From Firm-04 sp045591925 (GTDB taxonomy: Bacteria > Bacillota > Clostridia > Oscillospirales > Ruminococcaceae), in NCBI GenBank assembly GCA_045591925.1, contig JAZNTW010000031.1, positions 62,001 to 126,000 of the forward strand: a DNA stretch of 64,000 nucleotides. Direction: 5' to 3'. The notes beneath the pieces are model-generated. The model saw only the letters and a program-made list of their open reading frames with translations. It had not been told where the DNA came from and searched no databases. Below are positions 43,883-53,053 of the stretch, one piece after another. The position numbers were made by a program, and so were the translations under genes. The first letter of the stretch is position 1. The number at the start of each line of letters is the position of its first letter.

Positions 43883-44652
43883 CAAACGATCAAATCCTTG
43901 CAACTGCCATGCAGCAATCTGCAATCGACCTAGGATGCCGCGCAGAGGATTTTACGAAAGATCATCCGGTCATCGTGCAATCCGGTATCTCACCGGATGC
44001 ACGGAAATATCTGAAACAACCCTTCGCGGCAAATTTCGTCAGCTACGGGAGCAATATTATCGCATCCGTAATGCCGGAACTGCGCGAAACCGTGCAGGAT
44101 TATCTGCGAGCCTTTCCGCTGATTCACAGCTTTGAACCGCCCCATCTGCACGTACTGCACCGTACACTCATGCCCCTTGGCTACGGAGTCAGCACAACCT
44201 CGGAATACTGGCTGCCGGATGTCAATATTCTGAAACCGCTTTCCTGTGATTACAAACTACGCGTCCTGACGCAGGAAGATTTTGCAGAATTATATCTGCC
44301 GCAATGGTCGAATGCGCTCTGCAAAAAGCGCGCAGAACTGGATGTTCTCGGTATCGGCGCATATGACGGTGATACGCTTGTCGGACTTGCCGGCTGCTCT
44401 GCGGACTGCGATTCCATGTGGCAGATCGGCATTGATGTCTTACCGGAATATCGCAGAAAAGGGATTGCCGCAGCATTGACAAGCCGCCTTGCGGTTGAGA
44501 TTCTCAAACGGGATAAGATTCCGTTCTATTGCTGTGCATGGTGCAATCTGGCGTCTGCAAGAAACGCAGTCGCATCCGGATTTCGGCCTGCGTGGACGGA
44601 AATGCAGGCTGACAGTTTGGAAAATATTGCTGCGATGAATAAAAGGTTATGA
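43879..44652 (+). CDS. GNAT-family acetyltransferase (third of three)
   Basis: This 257-aa protein has a long N-terminal region with no recognised domain and a C-terminal GNAT fold (about 150-250). IGIDVLPEYRRKGIAAALTS is the acetyl-CoA-binding part and WCNLASARNAVASGFRPAW follows. It overlaps both neighbours by ATGA. The bipartite layout is like the first GNAT of this cluster. Substrate is unknown. Confidence 0.86.
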   Translation: MTNDQILATAMQQSAIDLGCRAEDFTKDHPVIVQSGISPDARKYLKQPFAANFVSYGSNIIASVMPELRETVQDYLRAFPLIHSFEPPHLHVLHRTLMPLGYGVSTTSEYWLPDVNILKPLSCDYKLRVLTQEDFAELYLPQWSNALCKKRAELDVLGIGAYDGDTLVGLAGCSADCDSMWQIGIDVLPEYRRKGIAAALTSRLAVEILKRDKIPFYCCAWCNLASARNAVASGFRPAWTEMQADSLENIAAMNKRL

Positions 44653-45506
44653 ACATAGTAAATCTATTTGGATATGATGTCACAGAGGATGCCGCGAATT
44701 CAAACACGATTGCTGATACATTTCTCATCCGTCAGATTGATGCGCAAAAGCAAACGGAATGGGAAAATTTTGCACAGAATTACGCGCAGCTTGAACAGAA
44801 TATGGAACTGCCGCTGCCTGCAAAGATTCTGCAATTTATTTGCACAATGGGTTTGGCGATCACAGGCACCGGCATCCTGAGCAGCGACAATCAAGCGGAA
44901 AGCTATCGGCGTATACCTTGGATTTATTGGCTCTGCGGCGTGTTTCTTGTGTGCTGCATCGTGCTGTATATCTGGCGTAAAACGCGCGAAAAACACGCGG
45001 TCGGCTCTCCCGAACATGATACGCTGAATACACAGGCAGAAACGCTCTTACAGCAGACGCGTCAAGCACTCGGCATCCCCGATGACGCGCTTGAATTAGA
45101 TGTGCTTGCGGAAAAGTTTATCAGAAAAGACGGCAAACCGAAGCACAAAAGCCTCGATGGCTTCAATGACTATCAAAATCTCGACCTCTACGCCTACGTG
45201 CAAAACGGCACGCTTTATCTTGCGGATGTCGAATGCGTCTGGGCAATTCCACGCACATCGCTCCGCAGCATGGAACGCATGAAACAGCGATGCAGCTTTC
45301 CGAAATGGAACAAACAAGAACCGCCGGATTCCAAAACATACAAGCGGTTCAAAATCACAACAAACCAATTCGGGACACTGTTTGCGCACTGCTATCGCGT
45401 GGAAATAGCGGATGCAAAAGGCGATTTTTATTTGCTGATACCCGATTATGATGCGGAGTCATTCACTGCATTGACGGGACTGCGTCCGAATACAGAGGAA
45501 ATTTAA
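44649..45506 (+). CDS. Hypothetical membrane protein
   Basis: This 285-aa protein has a soluble N-terminus of about 55 residues, two hydrophobic segments (about 58-77 and 95-114) and a 165-residue C-terminal domain of mixed charge. It overlaps the preceding GNAT gene by ATGA. Its TAA stop lies within the TTAA that borders the MITE at 45507, so element insertion may have set or shortened the C-terminus. The layout (membrane hairpin, then a beta-rich tail ending in LLIPDYDAESF) resembles the proline-cluster protein at 8536. No family is recognised. Confidence 0.72.
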   Translation: MNIVNLFGYDVTEDAANSNTIADTFLIRQIDAQKQTEWENFAQNYAQLEQNMELPLPAKILQFICTMGLAITGTGILSSDNQAESYRRIPWIYWLCGVFLVCCIVLYIWRKTREKHAVGSPEHDTLNTQAETLLQQTRQALGIPDDALELDVLAEKFIRKDGKPKHKSLDGFNDYQNLDLYAYVQNGTLYLADVECVWAIPRTSLRSMERMKQRCSFPKWNKQEPPDSKTYKRFKITTNQFGTLFAHCYRVEIADAKGDFYLLIPDYDAESFTALTGLRPNTEEI

Positions 45507-45657
45507 GGCAATACCGCACAGAGTTGGTGGTGCAGATACGCAGTCAGATTGTATAGAAATGACGCCCAGCAAGGAATTTCTGTGCAGATAGCGGAAAATA
45601 TGCAAGTACAAGTAGATGTGCCGCCAAGCCGTAAGGCGGACTTTGCACGGTGTTACC
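45507..45657. mobile_element. MITE-like element, copy 2 (151 bp)
   Basis: The left end GGCAATACCGCACAGAG and right end CTTTGCACGGTGTTACC are imperfect inverted repeats. TTAA flanks both sides (45503-45506 and 45658-45661), consistent with a target duplication or conserved palindromic target. The interior matches copy 1 at 21999, including the hairpin CCGCC/GGCGG near the right end. No transposase is encoded. It separates the GNAT block from tyrA and shares its left border with a gene stop codon. Confidence 0.87.
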
Positions 45658-45707
45658 TTAAGCATAATTAGACCGCGGCACATGATACCGCGATGGGAGG
45701 TTCTCAT

Positions 45708-46547
45708 ATGAATGTTGCAATCATCGGTCTTGGACTGATCGGCGGTTCTTACGCAAAAGCAACGAAATCACGTACATTACACACCGTATACGGATACGAC
45801 CTCGACCAAGAGGTCATGATGTTCGCGCGCATGACCGGCGCAATCGACAAAGCACTGACGGACGACCTGCTCCGTGAATGCGATCTGGTGATTACTGCGC
45901 TTCGTCCGGGTGCGGCGGTTCAATGGACAAAGGAGCACGCGGCGATTCTCGGTGAAGCGAAATGTCTTCTGGTCGATATCTGCGGCGTAAAGCGTACCGT
46001 CGTCGAGGAAATGGGTACACTTGCTGCCGAAAACGGCTTCCGCTACATCGGCGGCCACCCCATGGCTGGTAAAGAAACCGGCGGCTTTGTCAATGCAAGC
46101 GAATCGCTCTTTGAGGGCGCGTCGATGATTTTGACGCCGGATGCCGCAACCGATCTGCCGCTCCTAGAAATGCTCAAAAATTATTTTACCGATATCGGAT
46201 TTGCGCATCTGACCTTTTCTACGCCGGATGAGCACGACCGAATTATCGCTTACACTTCGCAGCTTGCGCATATTGTTTCGAGCGCATACGTCAAGTCCCC
46301 GACCGCACAAAGACGGCGCGGCTTTTCGGCAGGCAGCTTCCGCGACCTGACGAGAGTTGCCCGACTCGATGAAAAAATGTGGACGGAACTGATGATGAAT
46401 AATCGGGAGTATCTTGCGGAAGAATTGCGAATCTTGATCGACAATCTCACGCAGTATCTGGAGGCACTCGAAAACAATGACGATGCAGCACTCTGTGAAC
46501 GGCTTAAAGAGGGCAGAATTGCAAAAGCGTCTGCCGGTGGAAACTAA
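45708..46547 (+). CDS. tyrA: Prephenate dehydrogenase
   Basis: TyrA oxidatively decarboxylates prephenate to 4-hydroxyphenylpyruvate on the way to tyrosine. The 279-aa protein has the NAD motif IIGLGLIGGS (residues 5-14) and the substrate-binding GGHPMAGKETGG, HDRIIAYTSQLAHIVSSAYV and SAGSFRDLTRVA. It has no C-terminal ACT domain, so tyrosine feedback through ACT is unlikely. GGGAGG precedes ATG 45708. It lies 50 bp after the MITE and 34 bp before aroB. Confidence 0.95.
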   Translation: MNVAIIGLGLIGGSYAKATKSRTLHTVYGYDLDQEVMMFARMTGAIDKALTDDLLRECDLVITALRPGAAVQWTKEHAAILGEAKCLLVDICGVKRTVVEEMGTLAAENGFRYIGGHPMAGKETGGFVNASESLFEGASMILTPDAATDLPLLEMLKNYFTDIGFAHLTFSTPDEHDRIIAYTSQLAHIVSSAYVKSPTAQRRRGFSAGSFRDLTRVARLDEKMWTELMMNNREYLAEELRILIDNLTQYLEALENNDDAALCERLKEGRIAKASAGGN

Positions 46548-46581
46548 GGCTCGATACCACGCCGAATCGAAAGGATAACCC

Positions 46582-47652
46582 ATGAACACACAAATTCTGA
46601 CTACGCCCCAAGGCGAAACCTATCCGATCAAAACCGGAAGCGGTCTGCTGAACAGCATCGGCACAAAGCTTGCCGCATTGACAAAGCCCTGCCGCGTGAT
46701 GATCGTCAGCGACAGCAATGTTGCGCCGCTCTATCTCGAACAGGCAAAGGAATCGCTCGCAAATGCCGGATTCGTCGTAAATACGCACGTTGTATCGGCA
46801 GGCGAGCAAAGCAAATCCTTCGCCGTACTCAGCGCACTGCTGGAATCATTTGCGGAAGCCCATCTGACGCGTACAGACCTTGCGGTTGCACTCGGCGGCG
46901 GCGTGATAGGCGACCTGACCGGATTTGCGGCAGGCTGCTATCTGCGCGGCATCCGCTTTGTTCAGATGCCGACCACGCTGCTTGCAGCAGTTGACGCATC
47001 CGTCGGTGGAAAAACTGCTGTCAATCTCGAACACGGCAAAAATCTTGCCGGATTGTTCCATCAGCCGATTGGAGTATATTGCGATGTAGACACCCTACAA
47101 ACACTCACGCCCCACGAAATGGCAGACGGCGCAGCTGAGGCAATTAAAACCGGTATTCTTGGTGATACGGAGCTATTTTCGATTTATGAATCGGGCAAAC
47201 CGCTTGCACAGCTTGAGGAAATTATTTCGCGTGCCGTTGCGTATAAATCTAAAATCGTAATGGAAGACCCGCAGGAACACGGCGTTCGCAAGCTGCTGAA
47301 TCTCGGCCATACGCCGGCTCACGCGATCGAACGGCTGAGCGATTTCACAATCTCTCACGGTCATGCCGTTGCAATCGGAATGGCAATGATCGCACGCGCA
47401 GCAGTTCGGAGAGGGATTCTGGATTCAGACGCATCTACACGCATTTTGAATACAATCAAGAGAAGCAATCTTCCGATATGCTGCCCATATACCGCAGCAG
47501 ACATGGCAAAAATTGCAGCGCTTGATAAGAAAGCGGCGGCATCCGATATCACAGTGATCCTGCCCGAACAAATCGGCTCCTGCCGGATTGAAAAGATGCC
47601 GATTGTTGCACTCGAAGCGCTGTTTGCAGACGGCTTGGAGGGACAAGCATGA
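46582..47652 (+). CDS. aroB: 3-dehydroquinate synthase
   Basis: AroB cyclises DAHP to 3-dehydroquinate, the second shikimate step. The 356-aa protein shows the NAD-binding GGGVIGDLTGFAAG, the MPTTLLAAVDASVGGKTAVN motif, and zinc ligands in the NLGHTPAHAIE and SHGHAVAIGM regions. AAAGGATAACCC precedes the ATG. It overlaps aroA by 4 bp, indicating coupled translation. Confidence 0.97.
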   Translation: MNTQILTTPQGETYPIKTGSGLLNSIGTKLAALTKPCRVMIVSDSNVAPLYLEQAKESLANAGFVVNTHVVSAGEQSKSFAVLSALLESFAEAHLTRTDLAVALGGGVIGDLTGFAAGCYLRGIRFVQMPTTLLAAVDASVGGKTAVNLEHGKNLAGLFHQPIGVYCDVDTLQTLTPHEMADGAAEAIKTGILGDTELFSIYESGKPLAQLEEIISRAVAYKSKIVMEDPQEHGVRKLLNLGHTPAHAIERLSDFTISHGHAVAIGMAMIARAAVRRGILDSDASTRILNTIKRSNLPICCPYTAADMAKIAALDKKAAASDITVILPEQIGSCRIEKMPIVALEALFADGLEGQA

Positions 47653-48923
47653 ATATCGTTTGCTATCCGAGAGAACTGTGCGGCACTGTCGCTGCTATCC
47701 CGTCAAAATCCGACGCGCACCGCAAGCTGATTTGCGCTGCACTCTCGCAAGAGGGCGGCATTCTGCCTTTGTACGCACCATATTGTGATGATATTGCGGC
47801 GACAATTCGATGCCTGGAAGCACTCGGTGCTTCGTTCACCGAGACAGAATCCGGTCTGCATATCTCACCCATCAAAAAGCAGCCACAGGCATTGCTGGAT
47901 TGCGGTGAAAGCGGTTCAACACTGCGGTTTCTGCTGCCGGTTGCAATGTGCGTTTGTAACAATATTGCTGTAACCGGCTCTGGCAGACTGCCGGAACGTC
48001 CACTCGGCACATTGATCGCCGCAATGTCCGCGCATGGCGTACAGTTTCATGGAGAAAAGCTGCCACTTTCCGCAGAAGGTACGCTTACCGGCGGCTGCAT
48101 AGAGATTGCCGGCAATATCAGTTCACAATTCCTCAGCGGCTTGCTGATGGCACTGCCGCTTTGCGAGATTGACAGTGAAATCCGTCTGACAACGCCGCTG
48201 CAATCTGCCGCTTACGTTGATATGACGCTGGATACGCTCCGATTATTCGGTGCTGAAATTGAGGTTCAGACGGAATGTGGCTTGCTCCGATATTATATAA
48301 AAGGAAAGCAAATACTGCATTTTCCGAGTGAGCAGAGCATTGATGGCGACTGGTCAAACGCAGCATTTTGGCTGACCGCTGGTGCCATTCAAACGCAAAA
48401 TCAAATTACTATCACCGGACTAGATACCGATTCGATACAGGGTGACAAGGAAATTACCGATATTTTGAGAGAATCCGGCGCAAACATCTCCGAATCCGCA
48501 TCCGGCATTGTTGTTTCATGTGGAACAATGTCCGAATTCGACGTAAATATGGAGAAAATACCGGATTTGCTCCCAATCTTGGCAATTCGCGCAGCCCTTG
48601 GCAACGGCGTCTGCCGTTTTCAACACGCAGAACGATTGCGCCTGAAAGAATCCGATCGTCTTGCTTCCACTGCCGCAATGCTTCGCGCACTTGGAGGAAA
48701 AGTGGACGAGCTTTCGGACGGATTGTGCGTATATGGCGGACAACTCGCTGGTGGAGTCGTTGATGCAGAGAACGACCATCGTCTTGTGATGGCTGCCGCG
48801 ATTGCTGCACTGCGCTGCACAAATCCCGTCACCATTCTCGGAGCAGAAGCAGTCAACAAATCCTACCCATCCTTTTTCGCAGACTATGCTACAATAGGTG
48901 GAAAATGCGAGGAAATTCATTGA
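47649..48923 (+). CDS. aroA: EPSP synthase (3-phosphoshikimate 1-carboxyvinyltransferase)
   Basis: AroA joins shikimate 3-phosphate and PEP, the sixth shikimate step. The 424-aa protein has two domains with the expected signatures: PSKSDAHRKLI, DCGESGSTLRFLLP, SGLLMALPL and RLKESDRLAS, then DHRLVMAAAI. The first active-site loop has SGRLPERPLGTL, where many enzymes have TGxxRMxxRPxxxL. The start overlaps aroB by ATGA and the aroC ATG follows 17 bp after the stop. Length is normal. Confidence 0.97.
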   Translation: MNIVCYPRELCGTVAAIPSKSDAHRKLICAALSQEGGILPLYAPYCDDIAATIRCLEALGASFTETESGLHISPIKKQPQALLDCGESGSTLRFLLPVAMCVCNNIAVTGSGRLPERPLGTLIAAMSAHGVQFHGEKLPLSAEGTLTGGCIEIAGNISSQFLSGLLMALPLCEIDSEIRLTTPLQSAAYVDMTLDTLRLFGAEIEVQTECGLLRYYIKGKQILHFPSEQSIDGDWSNAAFWLTAGAIQTQNQITITGLDTDSIQGDKEITDILRESGANISESASGIVVSCGTMSEFDVNMEKIPDLLPILAIRAALGNGVCRFQHAERLRLKESDRLASTAAMLRALGGKVDELSDGLCVYGGQLAGGVVDAENDHRLVMAAAIAALRCTNPVTILGAEAVNKSYPSFFADYATIGGKCEEIH

Positions 48924-48939
48924 TTTCAGGAGGTTTCCC

Positions 48940-50025
48940 ATGGCTTCACAATTTGGCGAACGCGTGCGCGTTTCTATTTTCGGAGAATCTCACGGAAACG
49001 GAATCGGCGCATTGATCGAGGGACTTCCGGCTGGTGAGCAGGTTGATTTTGAACGGCTCATGCAATTTATGGAGCGGCGGCAGGGCGGCAGAAATGCGCT
49101 GTCCACCTCACGAAAAGAACCGGATGTTCCGGAGTTTGTGTCCGGTATTTTTGACAATCGAACAACAGGTTTTCCTGTCTGCATTCAGATTGCGAATACC
49201 AATACGCGCTCTCAGGATTATAACAAACTTGCTCTGAAACCGCGTCCCTCTCATGCAGATTATTCTGCATATGTGAAATGGCATGGCAATGCAGATATGC
49301 GCGGCGGCGGCCATTTCTCCGGCAGACTGACCGCACCGATTTGTGCGGCAGGCGGCATTGCGATTCAGATTCTTGAACGACACGGAATCTTCGTAGGTGC
49401 GCATCTTTCATCCATCGGAACAATACAGGATGACGCATTTCCGATGCAGCCGACACCAGATTGGTTTCAGGAAATAGCGAAAAAAAGTTTTCCTGTCATC
49501 TCCGATGAAAAAGGGGATTCCATGCAGCAGGAGATTCTTGCTGCGCGCGAGGAACAGGATTCCATCGGTGGAACGATTGAATGTATGATTCTCGGACTGC
49601 CGGCAGGACTTGGCGACCCGATGTTTGATGGTATCGAAAACCGGCTTTCCCGTGTATTATTTGGCATTCCGGCAGTGAAAGCGGTCGAATTTGGTGACGG
49701 CTTTTCACTATCAGAGATGCGTGGTTCTGCTGCAAACGATCCGTTCACTACTGATTCTGTTGGCAATATAATTACAAAAACAAATCGCAACGGCGGCATT
49801 CTCGGCGGCATCACAACCGGTATGCCGGTACGGTTCCGCGTCGGAATCAAGCCAACACCATCTATTTCGAAATCACAGGATACGGTTTCACTGCCAGATG
49901 GCACGCCGACAACCATCGAAATTCAAGGCAGACACGACCCTTGCATTGCACAGCGTGCAGTACCGGTCATTGAAGCAGCTGCTGCGCTGACTGCGCTTGA
50001 TGTTCTGCTTTGCGACCGTGAATGA
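48940..50025 (+). CDS. aroC: Chorismate synthase
   Basis: AroC converts EPSP to chorismate using reduced FMN, the last common step. The 361-aa protein has the signatures GESHGNGIGALIEGLP, RPSHADYSAYVKWHGNADMR with RGGGHFSGR-like GGGHFSGRLTAPICAAG, and the C-terminal GRHDPCIAQRAVPVIEA. ATG 48940 follows TCAGGAGG. An ATG at 48898 would overlap aroA and add 14 residues. pheA follows 41 bp later with AAAAGGAGA upstream. Confidence 0.97.
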   Translation: MASQFGERVRVSIFGESHGNGIGALIEGLPAGEQVDFERLMQFMERRQGGRNALSTSRKEPDVPEFVSGIFDNRTTGFPVCIQIANTNTRSQDYNKLALKPRPSHADYSAYVKWHGNADMRGGGHFSGRLTAPICAAGGIAIQILERHGIFVGAHLSSIGTIQDDAFPMQPTPDWFQEIAKKSFPVISDEKGDSMQQEILAAREEQDSIGGTIECMILGLPAGLGDPMFDGIENRLSRVLFGIPAVKAVEFGDGFSLSEMRGSAANDPFTTDSVGNIITKTNRNGGILGGITTGMPVRFRVGIKPTPSISKSQDTVSLPDGTPTTIEIQGRHDPCIAQRAVPVIEAAAALTALDVLLCDRE

Positions 50026-50066
50026 ATATTGATACAACAAGATAATTATAAAAAAGGAGATGCTTT

Positions 50067-51209
50067 ATGGATTTACCGGAGCTTCGCAATCAACTGAATT
50101 CTGTTGATAATGAATTGCTGGAACTGTTTCTCAAGCGCATGGCGCTGATCGATATGGTTGCTGATGCAAAAAAACGCGACCCCTCCAAACCACTCTATGA
50201 CCCAGCACGGGAGCGCGAGATTCTGATGCGGATTCGCGAGAATGCCGGCAGCAAATACGGCGATTCCGCGCACCAGTTATTCCGCATGATTTTAGAGCTG
50301 TCGCGTGCAAGACAGGCTGCACAGCTGATTCCGGCGACGAGTGTTGCCGCGCGTGTTGCCGCTATGTGCGCCAACGAGCAGAATGTCTTTCCGCAGACCG
50401 GCCGCATTGCGGTTTCGGGCGTTGAGGGCAGCCATGCTGGCGCCGCCGCGGACAGATTGTTCCCCAAGGGCGATATCATTTTTATGGATGGTTTTCCGGC
50501 GGTCGTCCACGCGGTGCAAGCCGGACTCTGTCAATTTGGCATTCTTCCGGTTGAAAACAGTAATCACGGCTCCGTTCGTCAGGTATACGACCTCCTGCGC
50601 GAACCGGATATCTGCATTGTCCGCAGTGTGCGGCAGCTCATCCGTCACGTTCTGCTGACGCAAAGGGAAGCAAAGCTCTCCGATATCAAGACCATTTACA
50701 CACATGAACAGGCAGCCGGACAGTGCAGCCGCTTCATCCAGAAATCCGGTGTCGATGTCATTCCGTGCGTTAGCACCGCCCACGCCGCGCAGCGTGCGGC
50801 AGAGGCACAGGACAAATCGGTTGCCGCGATTGCCGGAGAAGCCTGTGCAAAGCTCTACGGTCTTTCCGTTCTGACCGATGATATTCAGAACGAAAGTCAC
50901 AATGATACGCGGTTTTTGTGCATCACAAAGGGTGCGTCCTGCTATGCCGGTGCTGACCGTATGAGCATTCTCGTGAACTGCGCCAACTCTCCGGGTGCGC
51001 TCTATCAGATGATCGCAAAAATTTCGGCGCTCGGTATCAATATGTGCAAGCTGGAAAGTATGCCGATTCCCGGCACGAATTTCTCGTATCGGTTTTATAT
51101 GGACCTCGAATGCAATTTGCATCAGGAGGGCATTCTCGGACTGCTCTGCGAATTGGAGCGCTCCTGCGATTCGTTCACACTGCTCGGTAACTATACGGAA
51201 ATTGTATAA
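50067..51209 (+). CDS. pheA: Bifunctional chorismate mutase / prephenate dehydratase
   Basis: This P-protein converts chorismate to prephenate and then phenylpyruvate for phenylalanine synthesis. The 380-aa protein has an AroQ-type mutase domain (about 1-90: ELRNQLNSVDNELLELFLKR and YDPAREREIL), a prephenate dehydratase domain (about 108-285: LPVENSNHGSVRQVYDLL, ESHNDTRFLCI) and a C-terminal ACT domain (about 290-375: NCANSPGALYQMIAKISALG, ESMPIPGTNFSYRFYMDLE) that normally gives Phe feedback. AAAAAGGAGA precedes the ATG. Confidence 0.96.
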   Translation: MDLPELRNQLNSVDNELLELFLKRMALIDMVADAKKRDPSKPLYDPAREREILMRIRENAGSKYGDSAHQLFRMILELSRARQAAQLIPATSVAARVAAMCANEQNVFPQTGRIAVSGVEGSHAGAAADRLFPKGDIIFMDGFPAVVHAVQAGLCQFGILPVENSNHGSVRQVYDLLREPDICIVRSVRQLIRHVLLTQREAKLSDIKTIYTHEQAAGQCSRFIQKSGVDVIPCVSTAHAAQRAAEAQDKSVAAIAGEACAKLYGLSVLTDDIQNESHNDTRFLCITKGASCYAGADRMSILVNCANSPGALYQMIAKISALGINMCKLESMPIPGTNFSYRFYMDLECNLHQEGILGLLCELERSCDSFTLLGNYTEIV

Positions 51210-51310
51210 TATTGCGATTATCATATTCCGGTCATGCTACCGAATATCAATATTTTTTATCAATCTAATTTCACGTTCCATATCTTTTCACAAGCGAAAG
51301 GAGTATCCGA

Positions 51311-52600
51311 ATGACTGCATTCCAGACGCCTTATGGCTTGATTGGGCGCAAGCTCGGTCACAGTATTTCACCGCATATTCATAATGCGCTCGGCAATCCG
51401 CACTACTCGCTCTACGAATTAGAGCCGGATGAATTGGACGATTTTCTCGCAGATACGCGCTTACAGGCACTCAATGTCACCATTCCCTATAAGATTGATG
51501 TGATTCCGTTCTGCGCTGAGCTGGATCCGCTTGCAAAGGAAATCGGCAGTGTGAATACGCTTGTCCGACAGCCGAACGGCACTTGGAAAGGCTATAACAC
51601 CGACGCATACGGTCTGCGCTGCATGATGCGTGCCGGCGGACTCTCTTTTGACGGCGCGAATGTGCTGCTGCTTGGCAACGGCGGCGTTTCACAAACGATT
51701 CAGACAATCGCAAGACACGATGGCTGTCAATCGCTGACGGTTCTCGATTTGCAGGGGACGGAATATACCTATGACGATCTTGCGCTGTTTTACGAAAGCA
51801 CGACCTTGATTGTCAATGCAACACCGGTTGGAATGTATCCCCATGCCGGCAAATCGCTCGTTGACCTGACAAAATTCCCGAATCTGCGTGGTGTTGCAGA
51901 TGTTATTTACAATCCGGCGCGAACTGCAATGCTGTTACAGGCAAAGGAGCTTGGCATCCCCTACACCGGCGGTTTGACAATGCTTGTTGCACAGGCAAAA
52001 CAGGCGGCTGAATATTTCTTCAACAAGGAGATTCCGGATTGCAAAATCGCTGAAATCGGTGCAGATATGCAGCGTGATGCGGAAAATATTGTTCTGATTG
52101 GTATGCCGGGCTGCGGAAAATCCACGATCGGCAATGCGCTCGAAGCGATAACCGGTCGTCCACAGGCTGATCTTGATGCCGAAATCGTCAAAAAGGCTGG
52201 CAAGACAATTCCGGAAATTTTTGCCGAGGACGGCGAGGATGTATTCCGTCGCATCGAATCCGAGGTTGTACGGGAACAGAGTGCCGAGCGCGGTGTGATT
52301 CTCGTAACCGGCGGCGGCGTTGTGACGCGTCCCGAAAACGAAGCGCCCTTGCACAGCAACGGCAGAGTGTATCAGATTTGTCGCCCGATCGACCAGCTCA
52401 GCCGCGATGGCAGACCGCTTTCCATGAATGCTGATCTGGAAGCAATGGCGGCGGTTCGTATGCCACTCTATCAAAAATTCGCAGATGTTGTCATCGAAAA
52501 CAATGAAACGCCCGAATCGGCGGCAGAAAAAATCTGGAGGGATTATTGTGCATATACTCGTTCTGAATGGACCGAATTTGAATATGCTGGGAATCCGTGA
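51311..52600 (+). CDS. aroEK: Shikimate dehydrogenase - shikimate kinase fusion
   Basis: This 429-aa fusion would catalyse steps four and five of the shikimate pathway. Residues 1 to about 258 are AroE: YGLIGRKLGHSISPHIHNAL, LNVTIPYK, GSVNTLV, NTDAYGLR, and ATPVGMYP. From about 259 a shikimate kinase follows with Walker A GMPGCGKS (264-271), DLDAEIVKKAGKTIPEIFAE, and the substrate motif VTGGGVV. GAAAGGAG precedes the ATG. The last 53 bp overlap the start of aroQ in another frame. The two domains together are near the sum of single enzymes, so neither half is truncated. Confidence 0.94.
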   Translation: MTAFQTPYGLIGRKLGHSISPHIHNALGNPHYSLYELEPDELDDFLADTRLQALNVTIPYKIDVIPFCAELDPLAKEIGSVNTLVRQPNGTWKGYNTDAYGLRCMMRAGGLSFDGANVLLLGNGGVSQTIQTIARHDGCQSLTVLDLQGTEYTYDDLALFYESTTLIVNATPVGMYPHAGKSLVDLTKFPNLRGVADVIYNPARTAMLLQAKELGIPYTGGLTMLVAQAKQAAEYFFNKEIPDCKIAEIGADMQRDAENIVLIGMPGCGKSTIGNALEAITGRPQADLDAEIVKKAGKTIPEIFAEDGEDVFRRIESEVVREQSAERGVILVTGGGVVTRPENEAPLHSNGRVYQICRPIDQLSRDGRPLSMNADLEAMAAVRMPLYQKFADVVIENNETPESAAEKIWRDYCAYTRSEWTEFEYAGNP

Positions 52601-52985
52601 ACCGCAGCATTACGGTACACAAACGCTTGCCGACCTGATCGCCATGCTCGAAACGGAGGCTGCGCGCCTCGGTATCACGATTGAATGCTATCAATCCAAT
52701 CACGAGGGCGATCTTGTTGACAAAATCCAAGCCGCCTACGGTACAGCAGACGGCATTCTCATCAATCCGGCAGCATATACGCATACAAGCGTTGCGCTTC
52801 TCGACGCTGTCAAGTCGGTTTCGCTCCCGACAGTCGAGGTGCATATCTCCGATCCGGATACGCGCGACGAGTTCCGGAAAATCTCCTACATCCGGCAGGC
52901 TTGCATTGCAACCATCAAGGGCAAAGGCTTTGCAGGATATATCGAGGGACTGCAAACTCTGGTCAACACAATTTCATCGAACTGA
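52548..52985 (+). CDS. aroQ: 3-dehydroquinate dehydratase, type II
   Basis: Type II dehydroquinase catalyses the third shikimate step. The 145-aa protein has the signatures ILVLNGPNLNMLGIREPQHYG with catalytic Tyr, CYQSNHEGDLVDKIQAAYG, INPAAYTHTSVALLDA and VEVHISDPDTRDEFRKIS with the catalytic His. GTG 52548 follows CTGGAGGG and gives the usual short N-terminus; this places the start 53 bp inside the aroEK fusion. It completes the seven-step pathway in this cluster and is followed by a terminator. Confidence 0.96.
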   Translation: MHILVLNGPNLNMLGIREPQHYGTQTLADLIAMLETEAARLGITIECYQSNHEGDLVDKIQAAYGTADGILINPAAYTHTSVALLDAVKSVSLPTVEVHISDPDTRDEFRKISYIRQACIATIKGKGFAGYIEGLQTLVNTISSN

Positions 52986-53016
52986 TACCACCTATAATAG
53001 TATCGGATGCAAAACA

Positions 53017-53053
53017 AACCGCGAACGAAATCAAATCGTTCGCGGTTCTTTTT
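53017..53053. terminator. Bidirectional terminator between aroQ and pyk
   Basis: AACCGCGAACGA at 53017-53028 pairs perfectly with TCGTTCGCGGTT at 53036-53047. CTTTTTATT follows on the plus strand and a T-rich tail on the minus strand. Confidence 0.9.
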
